64,000 nt of DNA from Morella rubra. Taxonomy: Eukaryota; Streptophyta; Magnoliopsida; Fagales; Myricaceae. Under the pieces are notes generated by a model. It saw only the letters and a list, made by a program, of their open reading frames with translations, did no database searches and was not told where the DNA came from. The stretch spans positions 6,272,904-6,336,903 of the forward strand of contig CM025856.1 in NCBI GenBank assembly GCA_003952965.2, given 5' to 3'. Of this stretch, positions 11,502 to 22,410 are shown one piece after another. Position 1 is the stretch's first letter. Each line of letters opens with the position of its first letter. The translations under genes and the position numbers were made by a program.

Positions 11502-13428
11502 CCGTAAATGAGACAAAAAAATCCATTACTGCATGATATACTAGTAGTTGTGGAAAATAGTAATAAAGATTGTCCTTTTAACATACTAGTTTTGGAATTC
11601 TAGGTAATCTTCTACGAAGCTTTGGCAGTCTTTCACGAAGATAGTATCGCTACATAGTATGTATGAAGTATCAAATTCAAATCATATCAATCGCACTTAA
11701 AAGATAAACGAATAATGAAATCTAAATCATACGAATAGCTCTTAAAAGGACAGGAAATATATGACATGATTACCTGGCGAGAACGCGTTAAGGGGCCGGT
11801 CGCCACTGAAGTTATCGATTTACTGGTCGGAGTGAACTCGATATTTGATAGTTCGGCTAACATGTGAATTGCAGATGCTCGAGTCCACATGGTGTGGAAG
11901 ACTCCTTTTAAATAACTATGAATGGAATTCTACTGTACTTGAAATGATAGTGTGACTCTGTGATTTTGAAGAACTGCATATAAGTTACTTGAATGCTTAT
12001 TAGATGGTAGATTTTCTGATACCATCAATTAATGTGTTTGGAAGAGGTGGTTGAATGAGTTAATGGTGGAGCGTCGCTGATCTATAAATGAAGATCAGTT
12101 TCGGCCAGACACAAGAATTTGATCTTCTGTTAAAAGAATAGTCAGCAAACAATAACAATAAATGGGATGGTTGAATTGACGAAGAAGGCCATATTGCCAT
12201 TCATAAGCAAATACCGAAGTTGGCGTTCAAGTTGCAGAGTAACCCTCAAAGTACTAATATGGAGTGTACTTTGATCAGTTGGGAGATAGCCACCATGTGC
12301 AAAGCGTGATACAAAAGAAGAAAAAAGATCCCGTTGGAAATGTATGAGGTAAAATTCACCTGTCACCATGTCTCTCTTGGGAGGATGTAACCAATGGCTA
12401 CAAGCCAAGGAACTATTAAAAAAACAACAAACAAAAAAAAACTGTGAAAGTAAAAGGCATATGTGAATGCAACTGTAACTAGTAGCCGGCATACTCAAGT
12501 CACCGGATACTTGCAGCGTCTTGTCCAACTTTTATCCTTTGATCCGTTTCCAACTAAAGTAACCTGTAATTCTTCCAACTTTGTACTATTGTTCAGCTTT
12601 ACTTTTTTTGTAATCTAACCGTATCTTTTAAGTTATCTTTATTTCATATCACATTCCATCCATCACGTTGATTAGCCGTATCGGCCGTCATCACCTTCAT
12701 GTGTCAGGCAATTTTTCTAGAGAAATTTGTTGTAGTGATAATCCTTTCTGAACTTAGTGGTCAATATAAATGGCTACCAGCAGTATCCGCCGTAATGACT
12801 TTCATGTGTCAGGCAATCACTCAAAAAAATTGCCGTAGTGACAATCCTCTCTCAACTTAGTGGTCAATATAAACGGCTACCAAACCTTTTCTGAACATAG
12901 TGGTCAATATAAACGGCTACGAGGATATATAGGAACTATTTTTAGGTGAACAATGACGTGCAATCTGAATAAAGTAGTTCAGTAAATCTGGAAGGTACAA
13001 GAAACTCGTAACTGTCTATATTCCCGATTTACTGTAACTAAATCTGCAAGTTAAAAAAAAAAAAATTCTATTCATTAATATTGATAAATTAATTTTTAGA
13101 TAGAGTAGAATTTTGACATGATAAATAGTAGAACTTTTAAAAGAAATATTTATGACTTATTTGCACGTTAAATATTTAATAATGTATCAAAACACTCATA
13201 TATAAGATTTATTGCATGAACAAGTGATACGAAAACTTTAGGTATGAAAAAACAATTCATACATCACAAAATTTGCAAACATTACCTACAGTGATAAAAT
13301 CATGAGCCAAGGCAAGTCCGTGTCGAGTCGCGTAAAACAAAATACAGTACTCAAAAATAGTTTTTAGCTCCCGACACGGTATTTGCTTAAGTTAACAAAA
13401 ACCTGCATGTATACAGTTCCAACGTAGG
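11502..13428. other. Interior of the PIF/Harbinger element, with direct repeats
   Basis: This separates the Myb-like gene from the transposase gene. It contains a tandem array at about 12672-12921. Two units of roughly 105 bp share ATGTGTCAGGCAAT, CTTAGTGGTCAATATAAA and CGGCTACCA, followed by a shortened third unit repeating the last part. Both genes point leftward, so the array lies upstream of the Myb-like gene and downstream of the transposase. A 128-codon minus ORF at 12142-12528 has no recognisable domain. Confidence 0.55.
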
Positions 13429-14965
13429 TTAATGGACGTTGTCCCACATAGCTTGGGCTATGTTGTCCCTGAAGGCGGCCATGGCCCGAGCACCAGGTGT
13501 AGAGAGGTTTTCAACTGGGTCACTCCTTTCGTCCTCATCGCTGAATTCTGCTTCTACTTCATGATCCCCATGATCTTCTTCCAATAAGAGATGGGTAGGA
13601 AGGTTGAATAAATCATCAGTTGGATCCATAACTTTTATCCAGTTATGGAGGGCACAGCAAGCTGTGACAATCTGAGGTTGTCTAGATAGTTTGTAACAAG
13701 GCATGGACTTTAATATACGAAATCACACTTTAACAATCCAAAACACCTCTCTATAGTCATCCGCAAAGAAGAGTGCCTGAAGTTAAACAGCTCTCTAGGG
13801 CCTTGAGGTAAACCACCACTGCGGAATCGCGGTAAGTGATATCGTTCACCTCTGTATGGGGTGAGAAAACCTGGCATGATTGGGAAGCCAGAATCTGCCA
13901 AATAATATTGTCCTGAAAATAATAAAGGTTTTAGACAACAAGTAATACAATGAAATTATATTTTAATATATAATTGACTCTTACAAGACATGAGTGTAGG
14001 AAGATCAAACACAATTCATACCTGGACCAGGCAAAGGAAATAAGTTCTCTGACGCGTAATAGCATCAAGCAACACTCTAGAGTCATTCGCACTACCCTCC
14101 CAACCAGTGTAAACAAAAATAAACCATTCATCAAAATCGCAAGCCATTAAACAATTTTGAACAAGGGTGCCTTTTCGGGATCTATATGCTGGCTCGAGTT
14201 CTTTTGGTACGTATGCATCAATTAGGGTGCCATCTATTGCTCCCATGCAATCCTAAACATACAAATAGTAACTCGTGTCACATGCCTCCTAATCAAATGC
14301 ATGTATAAGTGATTTAGATTTATTGTATTAATATTACAACTCAAAATTATGTCCAGTACTATGTACTAGAAATCGTTATGGTACTTTACCTTGAACCATG
14401 GAAAATATAGGGAACTATCACGCATGTATGGATGGACAACAGCCGATAGAATAGGCACTAGCACCTCTGACCTAATCTGCATAGAGCATTCATCACACGA
14501 TTTACGTGACGACAAATAGTTTCTGTCGAGTGTTGAAACCTATCAGCTGCAACCCTCATTCGATTTGCATGACCGACCACCATACAAAATATTGCGACTG
14601 CCTCTTCCACTCTCACGTGGTGGGTGTTCCTCAATAGTTTTTCTCGCTTCAGCTTGTCACACAGAGCAACGAAGCAGTCCCGCTTGAGTCGAAAAAGTTC
14701 CTTACATGTACCAGGATGCCCGTTTAAAATCTCTATTATCCATGCAAAATCGATGTGCGCTGCGGAGTTCTCGTCCAGCGCCTCCATTTACGAAGGAATT
14801 GTTGGAGCAACAGCAGCATCAAAAACATGTGGACGAAAACATTAATGTCGTCAACAGAATAGCTGTTGTAATCCATGGAATCCTTGATTCCATGGATTGC
14901 ACAGACTCCATATCAACATCGTCATACTCATAGTCTCCGTCTAAAATTTCTACTGATGAGTCCAT
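13429..14965 (-). pseudogene. PIF/Harbinger DDE transposase (broken)
   Basis: It resembles the HARBI1/DDE_Tnp_4 nuclease family, which cuts and pastes the element. Start MDSSVEILDG at 14965. The N-terminal region has GHPGTCKELFRLKRDCF and an H-T-E-T-I-C-R-H helix-turn-helix-like stretch (about 14500-14720). After a frame change near 14475 comes HPYMRDSSLYFPWFK, then an intron (14255 to about 14388). Exon 2 starts DCMGAIDGT with the first catalytic Asp, continues with ANDSRVLLDA (second Asp), and has a frame change near 14058 before FPLPGP. A second intron (about 13914-14037) leads to LADSGFP, RELFNFRHSSLR and IERCFG (catalytic Glu). Another frame change near 13720 precedes SMPCYKLSRQPQIVTACCAL and an acidic tail. 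The DDE triad is recognisable, but three or more frame changes, plus one near the N-terminus, make it non-functional. Confidence 0.85.
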
Positions 14966-15659
14966 GTGAAAGTTGAAAAAGAATTTTGGGAAGCAATGAT
15001 ATATATATGTATAAATGCGCAGCAATGCAAAGGCCATAGATATTGCGCAGCAATGCAAAGTCAATAGATAACCTAATACTGTAAAGCTGATTTACCAATT
15101 ACCTAATACTGCACCGTAAAGCTGGTTAACCAATATCACCTAAGTGTGAAAAATTCAAATCATCTTTAATAAAATTTGAAAAAAAAAAAAAAAAATCAAT
15201 CTGGCCGAGCGATGACGTGTATATTCTAATCTCCTTTCTCATAAATATAAGATAAATCATATCAACAAATCGTAGGAAGAGATAATCAACTAAGTACTAA
15301 GAGTATAGATTATTTCCATAGTCTACATTTATCTTGTGTTTGGTGTTGAGGCAGACGTGTAATCATCGACTCATGGCACATAGTGATATATTGTTCTTCA
15401 ATTAAATTAGCTTTCCATAGTATAAATATCCACTCTTTTAAAACTTTATACTGTATGCTCACTTACATGTTTTGTCATTCTGTTCATTTCTATCAAATCT
15501 AGTATTTCTATTTGTCATCGATGAGGACTGGCGAGTTCAGCATTTTTTTTCTTACCTCAGACAGTCAATTCTTTTTTATCCCTCGAACGTGCACTAATGA
15601 GTCGATGATATAGGAATATTGGAGTTGAAAAAAACAAATATATAAATATGTCCCGTCCA
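14966..15659. other. Transposon flank, no gene seen
   Basis: This AT-rich DNA lies upstream of the transposase start. A 23-bp phrase, GCGCAGCAATGCAAAG, is duplicated at about 15018 and 15045. The right terminal inverted repeat of the first Harbinger element should lie here, but I could not identify it. Confidence 0.35.
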
Positions 15660-15900
15660 GTATAAACTATATATTCCAGCGCCAGCCAACACCCTAGGCC
15701 GTGCTCGAAAAGGTCGCACACACCTGTAGGAAACTCAACGCCTAGTCTCGCGACACTCTCACGCGCCAGGTCACGCTTGTGTTGCTGGAAATTCCAGCGC
15801 TTGCGCCCTGTGGCGCGCAGCCCGTGTGCAATGGCTCGAAAGTGCCTAATGCTGCAACTAAAGCGCCTTGTCGCGCGCGGCGCTGGAAATTCCAGCGACC
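15660..15900. repeat. GC-rich near-palindrome island B
   Basis: This is the same architecture as island A: an AT-rich lead-in matching that of A, then CpG-rich DNA with the cleanest palindromes, GCTGGAAATTCCAGC at 15784-15799 and CGCTGGAAATTCCAGCG at about 15880-15898, plus half sites near 15675. Spacers contain GTCGCGCGCGGC and GCGCGCAGCC. It lies on the 3' side of the second Myb-like fragment (17156-17503), mirroring island A's place beside the first Myb-like gene. Confidence 0.7.
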
Positions 15901-17155
15901 TCTGAAATAACGTAACAACCACAACCACCACCAGTTTGTAATTGGCCCTAACTAATAACATCAGTGAAACAAATATGGATTTTTTTTTCTATAAATTGGA
16001 ATGTGTAATCCTAACGAATAACATCAATATGTTCCATAAACAAAGCGTACATGGCCAATACATTATAATAAAAAGCAGGAGTAATAAAAACCAAGAGTAA
16101 TATCTGAACATTTTTTAACATAACAACCACTACTAAATAACAACTACTACTAAACATAACAGCGTAAACATAATAGAAACCACTAAACATAACTACACGA
16201 TCTCCATCAATAGAACTCATTCTCAAATGATAAAAGTAACAACTATAACTCTGTATAAAATAAGTTAACCGAAAACTTTAATAACAATGATAAACTTAGC
16301 CTTAGTGGTTTTGTCTCATTAATGGTGTGAACATCATTTCTTCGAAGAAGAGAAGATGCAGGGGTTTGGATTTCTATAACCCACTGCGTTTGAGCTAATT
16401 GGTGGATAAGTACCGGCCATGTCGCAGTAAATTTCTTCTTTGGTCTCTGCGTCCACAAAGGAGAATAAGATGAGGAGGGTGACTAAGGGGTGATCTGGCA
16501 GTCCAGGATACACATACATTATCCACAATCTTCAACTAACATCACATGATGAATTAAATTATTTAATGATGCTGTAAATTGTTCCTTTTATGGGGGTTGA
16601 AATTTGCTCTCAATAGGTGGGAGTAAAAAAAAATATTTAGAGGTGAAGGTATAGTGTAGAATTAGAGTTTGAACTTACCAACACTGATAAGATATTGTAT
16701 TTAATCATTAATTGCCCCGAGAGCGTAATTTGATAGAAAATTATATCATTTAATTATACTCTGGCCTAGGACTACACTAATATAGGTTCCATAAAAAGAA
16801 GTTTCTGACGCGGCTTTATAGGAAGACACCACGTACGGAAAAACTTGATTAAGATGCCCACTCCATAAACAAAAATATGTCCACAATTACAAAAGGGAAG
16901 TCACAGCTAGACAAAGACAATAGGCGTCAGGCCGCATCAAAGTCCTGATAAACTCCGTAACTTGCATCAAAGTCCTTATGTCAGCTCGACGCTGAATCCG
17001 CAGATCCTTCAAAGGAAGACCTGGCGCAGTGCCACGTAAGTAGAGAAACCCGTCGCCTGAAAGCGAAGCCTATGACGGTACACCTGTGGGAATTAAAGAC
17101 GACACAAAGGATTAATTTAATAAATTATATACAGTTGAATCTTTCCATTTAAGCG
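15901..17155. other. Interior of second PIF/Harbinger element, no intact gene
   Basis: This lies between island B and the second Myb-like exon. It holds A/C-rich runs such as CATAACAACCACTACTAAATAACAACTAC (about 16119-16150), similar in style to the ACATAACAACACTAATACATAACAACA stretch at 10125-10150 downstream of the first Myb-like gene. Short minus ORFs (16011-16528) show no domain. The rest of the Myb-like gene and the transposase are absent or unrecognisable. Confidence 0.4.
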
Positions 17156-17503
17156 TCATGCCCTATATGGCCAAACATACCTACAATACTCTCTCCATGT
17201 ACTATCATCGGTGTGAACACTATTGTTGGCTTCGTCCCAAAAAAACCCCAGCGCGTTTATCAGAGCTTTGAACTCTTTGTAATCACGTCGAATTCGCTCG
17301 ACTTTCCCCCTTACCTTGTTTTGAGTGTAAGTGTGCTGGAACCTCTCACTCAGCACACGAGCAACTTCGACCCATACGTTACTACTTCCTTTGTCGTCCT
17401 ATAGTCGTCCAGCCTCCGTGTGCTCAACCAATAGTGATATCAATGCTACCTTGGAGTTTGGGGTCCACGTCCTGAAATTTACGTCGTCATCTCCGGCCAT
17501 CAT
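17156..17503 (-). pseudogene. Second Myb/SANT-like exon (broken)
   Basis: The start MMAGDDDVNFRTWTPNSKVA is at 17503, with the Trp of a Myb/SANT-like repeat at residue 12. It continues LLVEHTEAGRL, an in-frame TAG near 17400, then VWVEVARVLSERF, KVRGKVERIRRDYKEFKAL and GFFWDEANNSV, ending WREYCR at 17181 at a GTATGT donor. The layout equals exon 1 of the copy at 10493-11501, including the position and sequence of the donor, but the residues differ widely, so this is a different lineage of the same family. No second exon or transposase is seen. It is inferred to be the remnant of a deleted Harbinger element. Confidence 0.7.
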
Positions 17504-17639
17504 CCTACACCGCTCAGCCACTGACAAAATCGTCGCCTCCGCTGCGTGCCTTATCGATGGTGTCGTCCGACTTCACCCCAACGCTGCCTCTATTTATTAT
17601 GCATGGCAAGAGTTAAAGCCAAAAAAATAGCTGATATGA

Positions 17640-20600
17640 GATAGATGTAAAATTTGGTTCAAAGATTCTCATTAAGTGCGTGACGAACTAGTTATTTGTA
17701 CTATCCTACTGACAATTCAAGATAATGTACAGGGATGATGAGACTTCACAAATAAGATTCCTAAAGGAACACTAATATGTATCAAAATGTTCCAAAATAT
17801 ATACATATATAATATATTAAAACTTATATCATAGGACAGAAGATCACAACACAGAGAAGTAACGCACATTTGCATGAGATAAAAATCTCGACTGCAGAAG
17901 TACTACAGGGGTATATGCAATCCCTGCAATACGTCTGAATGGGACATTTACATTATGCAGCCTCTCATCTATTTGGCGACAAATCAGTTTTTTTCCGCGG
18001 TTGCAAGGTAGATGGGTAACAAGTTTTATTTTACTGTTTCAATGAAGTAGACATGTAAGTAACTGTTGATACGCTCAATTTCACTTTGTAGGAATCCTTG
18101 AGGAAAAGTGATATGGTCATTGGGAATGGTAGATAGTTGAATAATTTTCGCTTTGTAGGATACTCAATTTCACTTCCTTGAAAAATATGGTCATTGTTAT
18201 ACAGTTGAATAATTTTCGTAGGACTCCTTCAAAAAGGTTATGGTAATTGGGAATAGTAGATACAGTTGAATTACCTCATTTCAGTTATTATCCTTTAATA
18301 GGGTATCGTTTGTGCCCTACTTCTTTTTTCTTTCTAACAGGAAGAAAAGCCACTTAGAAAAAAAATTTAAGAAAAAAAGCCACCATGCTATTAAATTGCG
18401 TGTGGAGTAGTTACTAGCTACGTAAACATTCTCCTCTCATACTGTTGTCTTTTACATTTTGTTCCTTATAGACCAATATCACCAATCCTTGGTCACAGAC
18501 AATTATTCGTGAAGTGCGCAAACTCTGAAGTACGACCATTCATTAACTACAGGACGCCATTATCTATTTTCATTTTTCAGCCTATTTTACCTTTAAAGCT
18601 ACACGCGCGACTTGCTGGAATGACGTTGCGGATAAAATCCAACCACAAAAACTGACAAAATCACGTGAAGCAGGTAAAATACTTGCTGCCAATAAAATCC
18701 AACTACAAAAGCTGACAAAATCACGTGAAGTGGATAAAATGGATTCTATTCCATACATAACATCCCAAAAGTTTTTGTGACGCGTGAATGACCTGACAGT
18801 GGCTACACCAAGGCCTACTAGATAAGGACCTCCTTTCATTATACGACCTATAAAAATGTGTTCATTTAAGAATTTTAACATCATTTGGTTAGTTAACTTT
18901 TTTTGTTTGTTATTTATAATTAATTTTATCTGAACAATATGACTGAATTGAGAAGATTTTTTATGCGCAATCAACTAATTGGTAGCCGAAAATTATTACC
19001 ACGTAATACTATATACGTTTATGTCGTTTCTAGCATAAATACACCAACAAATAAATAATATTACTTAAAAGTATTTAATGTGATCAATTAGTTATATTTT
19101 TTTTTTGTTAAAAGTGTTTCATGCAGTAAAGTAATCGCATAATTCAAACTTCTTTAGGTGATACACTAATTGTTTTGTCCATAAATCAAACAAACACACA
19201 CTATACAGCAGCCAAGGAGCAAGACCTATACTTCAGACTCTGGCCAATGTCATACGTTAGATATCTACGGAATTTTGAAGTACCAAAGTTTACGGGTGTT
19301 GGCATACGAATAATTGGGGGTGAACAGGTCCAAAGTGTGTGTTAGAGAATGATCAAGTGGTGCATGTGCGATGGTGTCTCTTTTTTGTTAAATACAATGG
19401 GACGATGCCAAAGAGAGCTTGAATAAGTGAGCACATTTTTGCCTGGAATTGGTTTTGAAGGGGGGACGAGGAGGGTAGCAATTCTTTGATATTTCGAAAG
19501 GCTTGCATTATTGAATAACGGTTAAACTGTTTTTTTTATCTCATGAGAAAATCTAGCAAAAACCTCGATTGATTTGTCAAGCGATAACTCATCTGTTAAC
19601 GTATTGGAGAAGATGACTCAAACTTATTTACTTTAAGATCTTGCTTGGAATATTGCTAGCTGCATCTTTGTTTATGAAAATATTGTGTAGACCAGCCACA
19701 AAATTGACGGCCGTCTATGACATTTAACAATCAATATTTTAGAGAAAATACACTCATTTGTCCTTTCAAGTCCTTTCCAATATTATCAACTTTGACGATA
19801 TTTAGGCTATTTTCTTGCATTTATGATTTAATGTTTGGATTAAATCATTCTTTTTTTTTTCTCTTTTTAATGCTTAGATATTTTGAATTTTAGATGGCAA
19901 TTGTAGTACTACCTTCACTATGCTCCGCTTACTTTTTTATCGAAGTGGATATATTTAATTAGTGAGGGTATTTGTTACAGCGGCCTAATTGAAAGAGGGG
20001 AATCTTTAATTGCAGCAAGTTTTCATGTGCAAGGGTTTTAATGTCAAGGTGCTGCCCCAAGCTAACTGAATAGCCAGAGATTTCCATAGAGGGCCTGAGT
20101 GTAAAAAGAGAACGAAGTGTAAAGGTCCAGAATATTACCCTGACTCTGACCACAAATTGCAGCAATGTACGTTCCATGAGGGTCTACAGGCTGCATCTAC
20201 ATTAATTTTGTAAGAATTCATAGGAGGAGAAATCCAAGAACTACCCAAAATCCATTAATTTTGTATAATGTGACTGGTAGACTGGGTGACAACTTTTTCT
20301 CTAGCAACCCAACCCAAAAGTTTTTATGATGGGTTCTACTGTGAAAAGGAATATCAACGCCATGTTTTATAACAATCATATTGAGCACTAAAATTTGATA
20401 GTTTTGAGCACTAATACACGGACATCAGTTATGTTCAATAAGGACATGAACAAATTTAATAGAATTAGATACATTTTATAACAGTTAGATAAATTAAAAA
20501 AGTGTCGAATCACCAAAGCGCAGGATTTTTACTGAAATTCAACATTCATTATCATTGAGAACAACTCTGTATCAAAACTAATAAGCATAAATACATAACA

Positions 20601-20990
20601 AACCCAACAAAAAATAAAATAAACCGACACATTTGGTTAAATTCCTAACAGATCTCCAAATTCCTCAAAATGAGATCACATTAGTCAAAGTCATACACAC
20701 AATAAACTATCCAAAGTCCTCAAAATATGAAACCCTGTACCGAGGCAAATGAACAAGGGCCTACCATTTTGTGCAAAACATCAAACAAGGCTGTAGAGAG
20801 CCAAATGCACTCTTTTTTGTCCAACGGTAGTCCGCATGAGTCACGATCTGAAATATGACAAATACAAAGTTACAGGAAAAAAAAAAAAACAAAAAAAAAA
20901 AAAACAAACAATGTACTGAGAAACATGAGCTAGAGAACCACACATAAAAGTAATACCTTGTTGATCCCACAAAACTTTAATAGGCAACTA
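17640..20990. other. Intergenic stretch with local repeats, no gene seen
   Basis: No coding gene is recognised. Two local duplications are visible. One is three degenerate units around 18090-18275 sharing TGGTCATTG(G) and AGTTGAATAATTTTCG with GTAGGA(A/C)TCCTT. The other is a roughly 65-bp unit repeated at about 18615-18745 (ATAAAATCCAACCACAAAA, GCTGACAAAATCACGTGAAG). The minus ORF 18582-18974 reads across the second repeat and its own duplicated RDFVSFC(S/G)WIL is a consequence of that. Confidence 0.45.
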
Positions 20991-21000
20991 CGGGAAGATC

Positions 21001-22410
21001 CTACCCACTCTTATTTTCACTGGTAATGGCATCACTGGCACTAGAAGTGGCAGCAGTGTCACTGGATGAAGGATCCAGTCGTCTGGGAGCAGATGTATCT
21101 GGAGGAGGTGCAAAAGCAACAGCTGTCTCGGTGGGAGCTGCAGAAGGAGCAACTGTATCGAGGGGAGCTGCAGAAGGATCAGCTATAGTAATTCGAAGAT
21201 GTTCCAAAATGCGCTTTAGCTAAGATTTTATTTGAACAAAATCGTTCTTCAGCATATCTATCTCACGCACAGTCACAAGAGAGCGCTTAATAAGTAAATT
21301 AGTACTGTCCACTAGATATGTGAATACTTTGTGATGAGTGTTTGCGGATGGTGTATCAGAAGGAGGAACTGGGGTGGATGACTAAGGATTTTCAGCGGGA
21401 TGAGTATTCTCAGAAGACATCGGAGCTTCAGAGGATGATGGAACCTTAGCACTAGCGGAGGCACTCTTTTGCTTACGAAGTTGTGCCCTGCTCAGAGATA
21501 TAGAATGTAAACCGATAGGTCCATGCAAATCAATAGCTGTCTCACCATCAATGGAAGGTAGGCAGGATGAGGTGACCAACCGGTTAACAAGACAGGGAAA
21601 AGGAAGACTTTGATTGCCAGAGGCATTTTCATACACCTCGAGCATGTAATCGCAAATGTGCGAGGTGATATCTATTGAAGCGCCACTGAATAATGCGAAA
21701 AGAAAACGAACTCGCTCCAAACTTAAGAAGGTCATGTGGGACACAGGATACAGATTAGTGCATACAATCCTCGTAAGCACATGATTCTCGACTGTAAAGT
21801 CCCTCATAGTTAAGGCCTTACCTAAATACGGAACAGGATGACGAAACAAGAGAGTGGTCATAGCATCCATGGAAGGAGCTTATCATCGGCATATGGAAAT
21901 GTAGGGTCAGGAACACGGACGTAAGCCATATAAGTTGGAAATAAGAGTAGGGGTCACACGAAGGTAATGACCCCTTAGATATATTGTGAATGAGCTGGAT
22001 GGCTTGTCAATGGCATGGATGTTGGCATAAAATTCTTTACAAGTAGTTTTGAAGGAGGAGAAACAGGATTGAGAAGGGGCTCCCAATCTCGGGCTCTGAA
22101 TGTAGAAGGAATAGAGGTATGGTGAAGTTCATCGAGGGCAACGACACACTCGGCAAGAACAGCTTTCTCCTTAAAGTAGTTGTTGAAGAGTTTTTCAGCC
22201 TTATGATCAACAAACCGAGTACTGTCAAAGTTGCTGGATTTTTGTTTTCTCAATCTGGATGTGCTAGTTTTGCTCTTTTTCTTGTTCTTGGTCTTCGTCA
22301 GAGTAGGGGTCTTCAACTTAATCTTGTTCTTGGACTTGGATCGGATGTTGGTAAATTTGTTCGTTTCACCATCTGTAGACACAGAGATATATACCATTAG
22401 CAACAAGTTT
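21001..22410 (-). pseudogene. Broken 'putative plant transposon protein' gene
   Basis: The pieces read in order on the minus strand. A Lys-rich N-terminus lies at about 22400-22250, then FDSTRFVDHKAEKLF and FRARDWEPLL. A frame change follows near 22020, then NFYANIHAIDKPSSSFTIYL and RGHYLRVTPTLISNLYGL. A further disruption lies near 21915, and PDPTFPYADDK leads into the 21870-21382 ORF with NLYPVSHMTFLSLERVRFLF and ASIDITSHICDYM. A Ser/Ala/Pro-rich tail follows, and after a stop near 21225, an acidic Ala/Pro/Thr-rich end to 21001. The FYAN...RG...V.P..I...YG order and later LERVRFL(F)AL segment fit the plant transposon-protein domain found in retrotransposon-derived genes. Neither an LTR nor a pol domain is nearby. 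Confidence 0.55.

Noticed and set aside
12142..12528. 128-codon minus ORF as a third Harbinger gene
   Set aside because: Hydrophobic, no domain, no similarity to known accessory proteins, and it ends in repeat-rich DNA.
9340..15900. Palindromic repeats as a CRISPR array
   Set aside because: Units are diverged, spacing is irregular and no cas genes exist. This is a plant nuclear genome.
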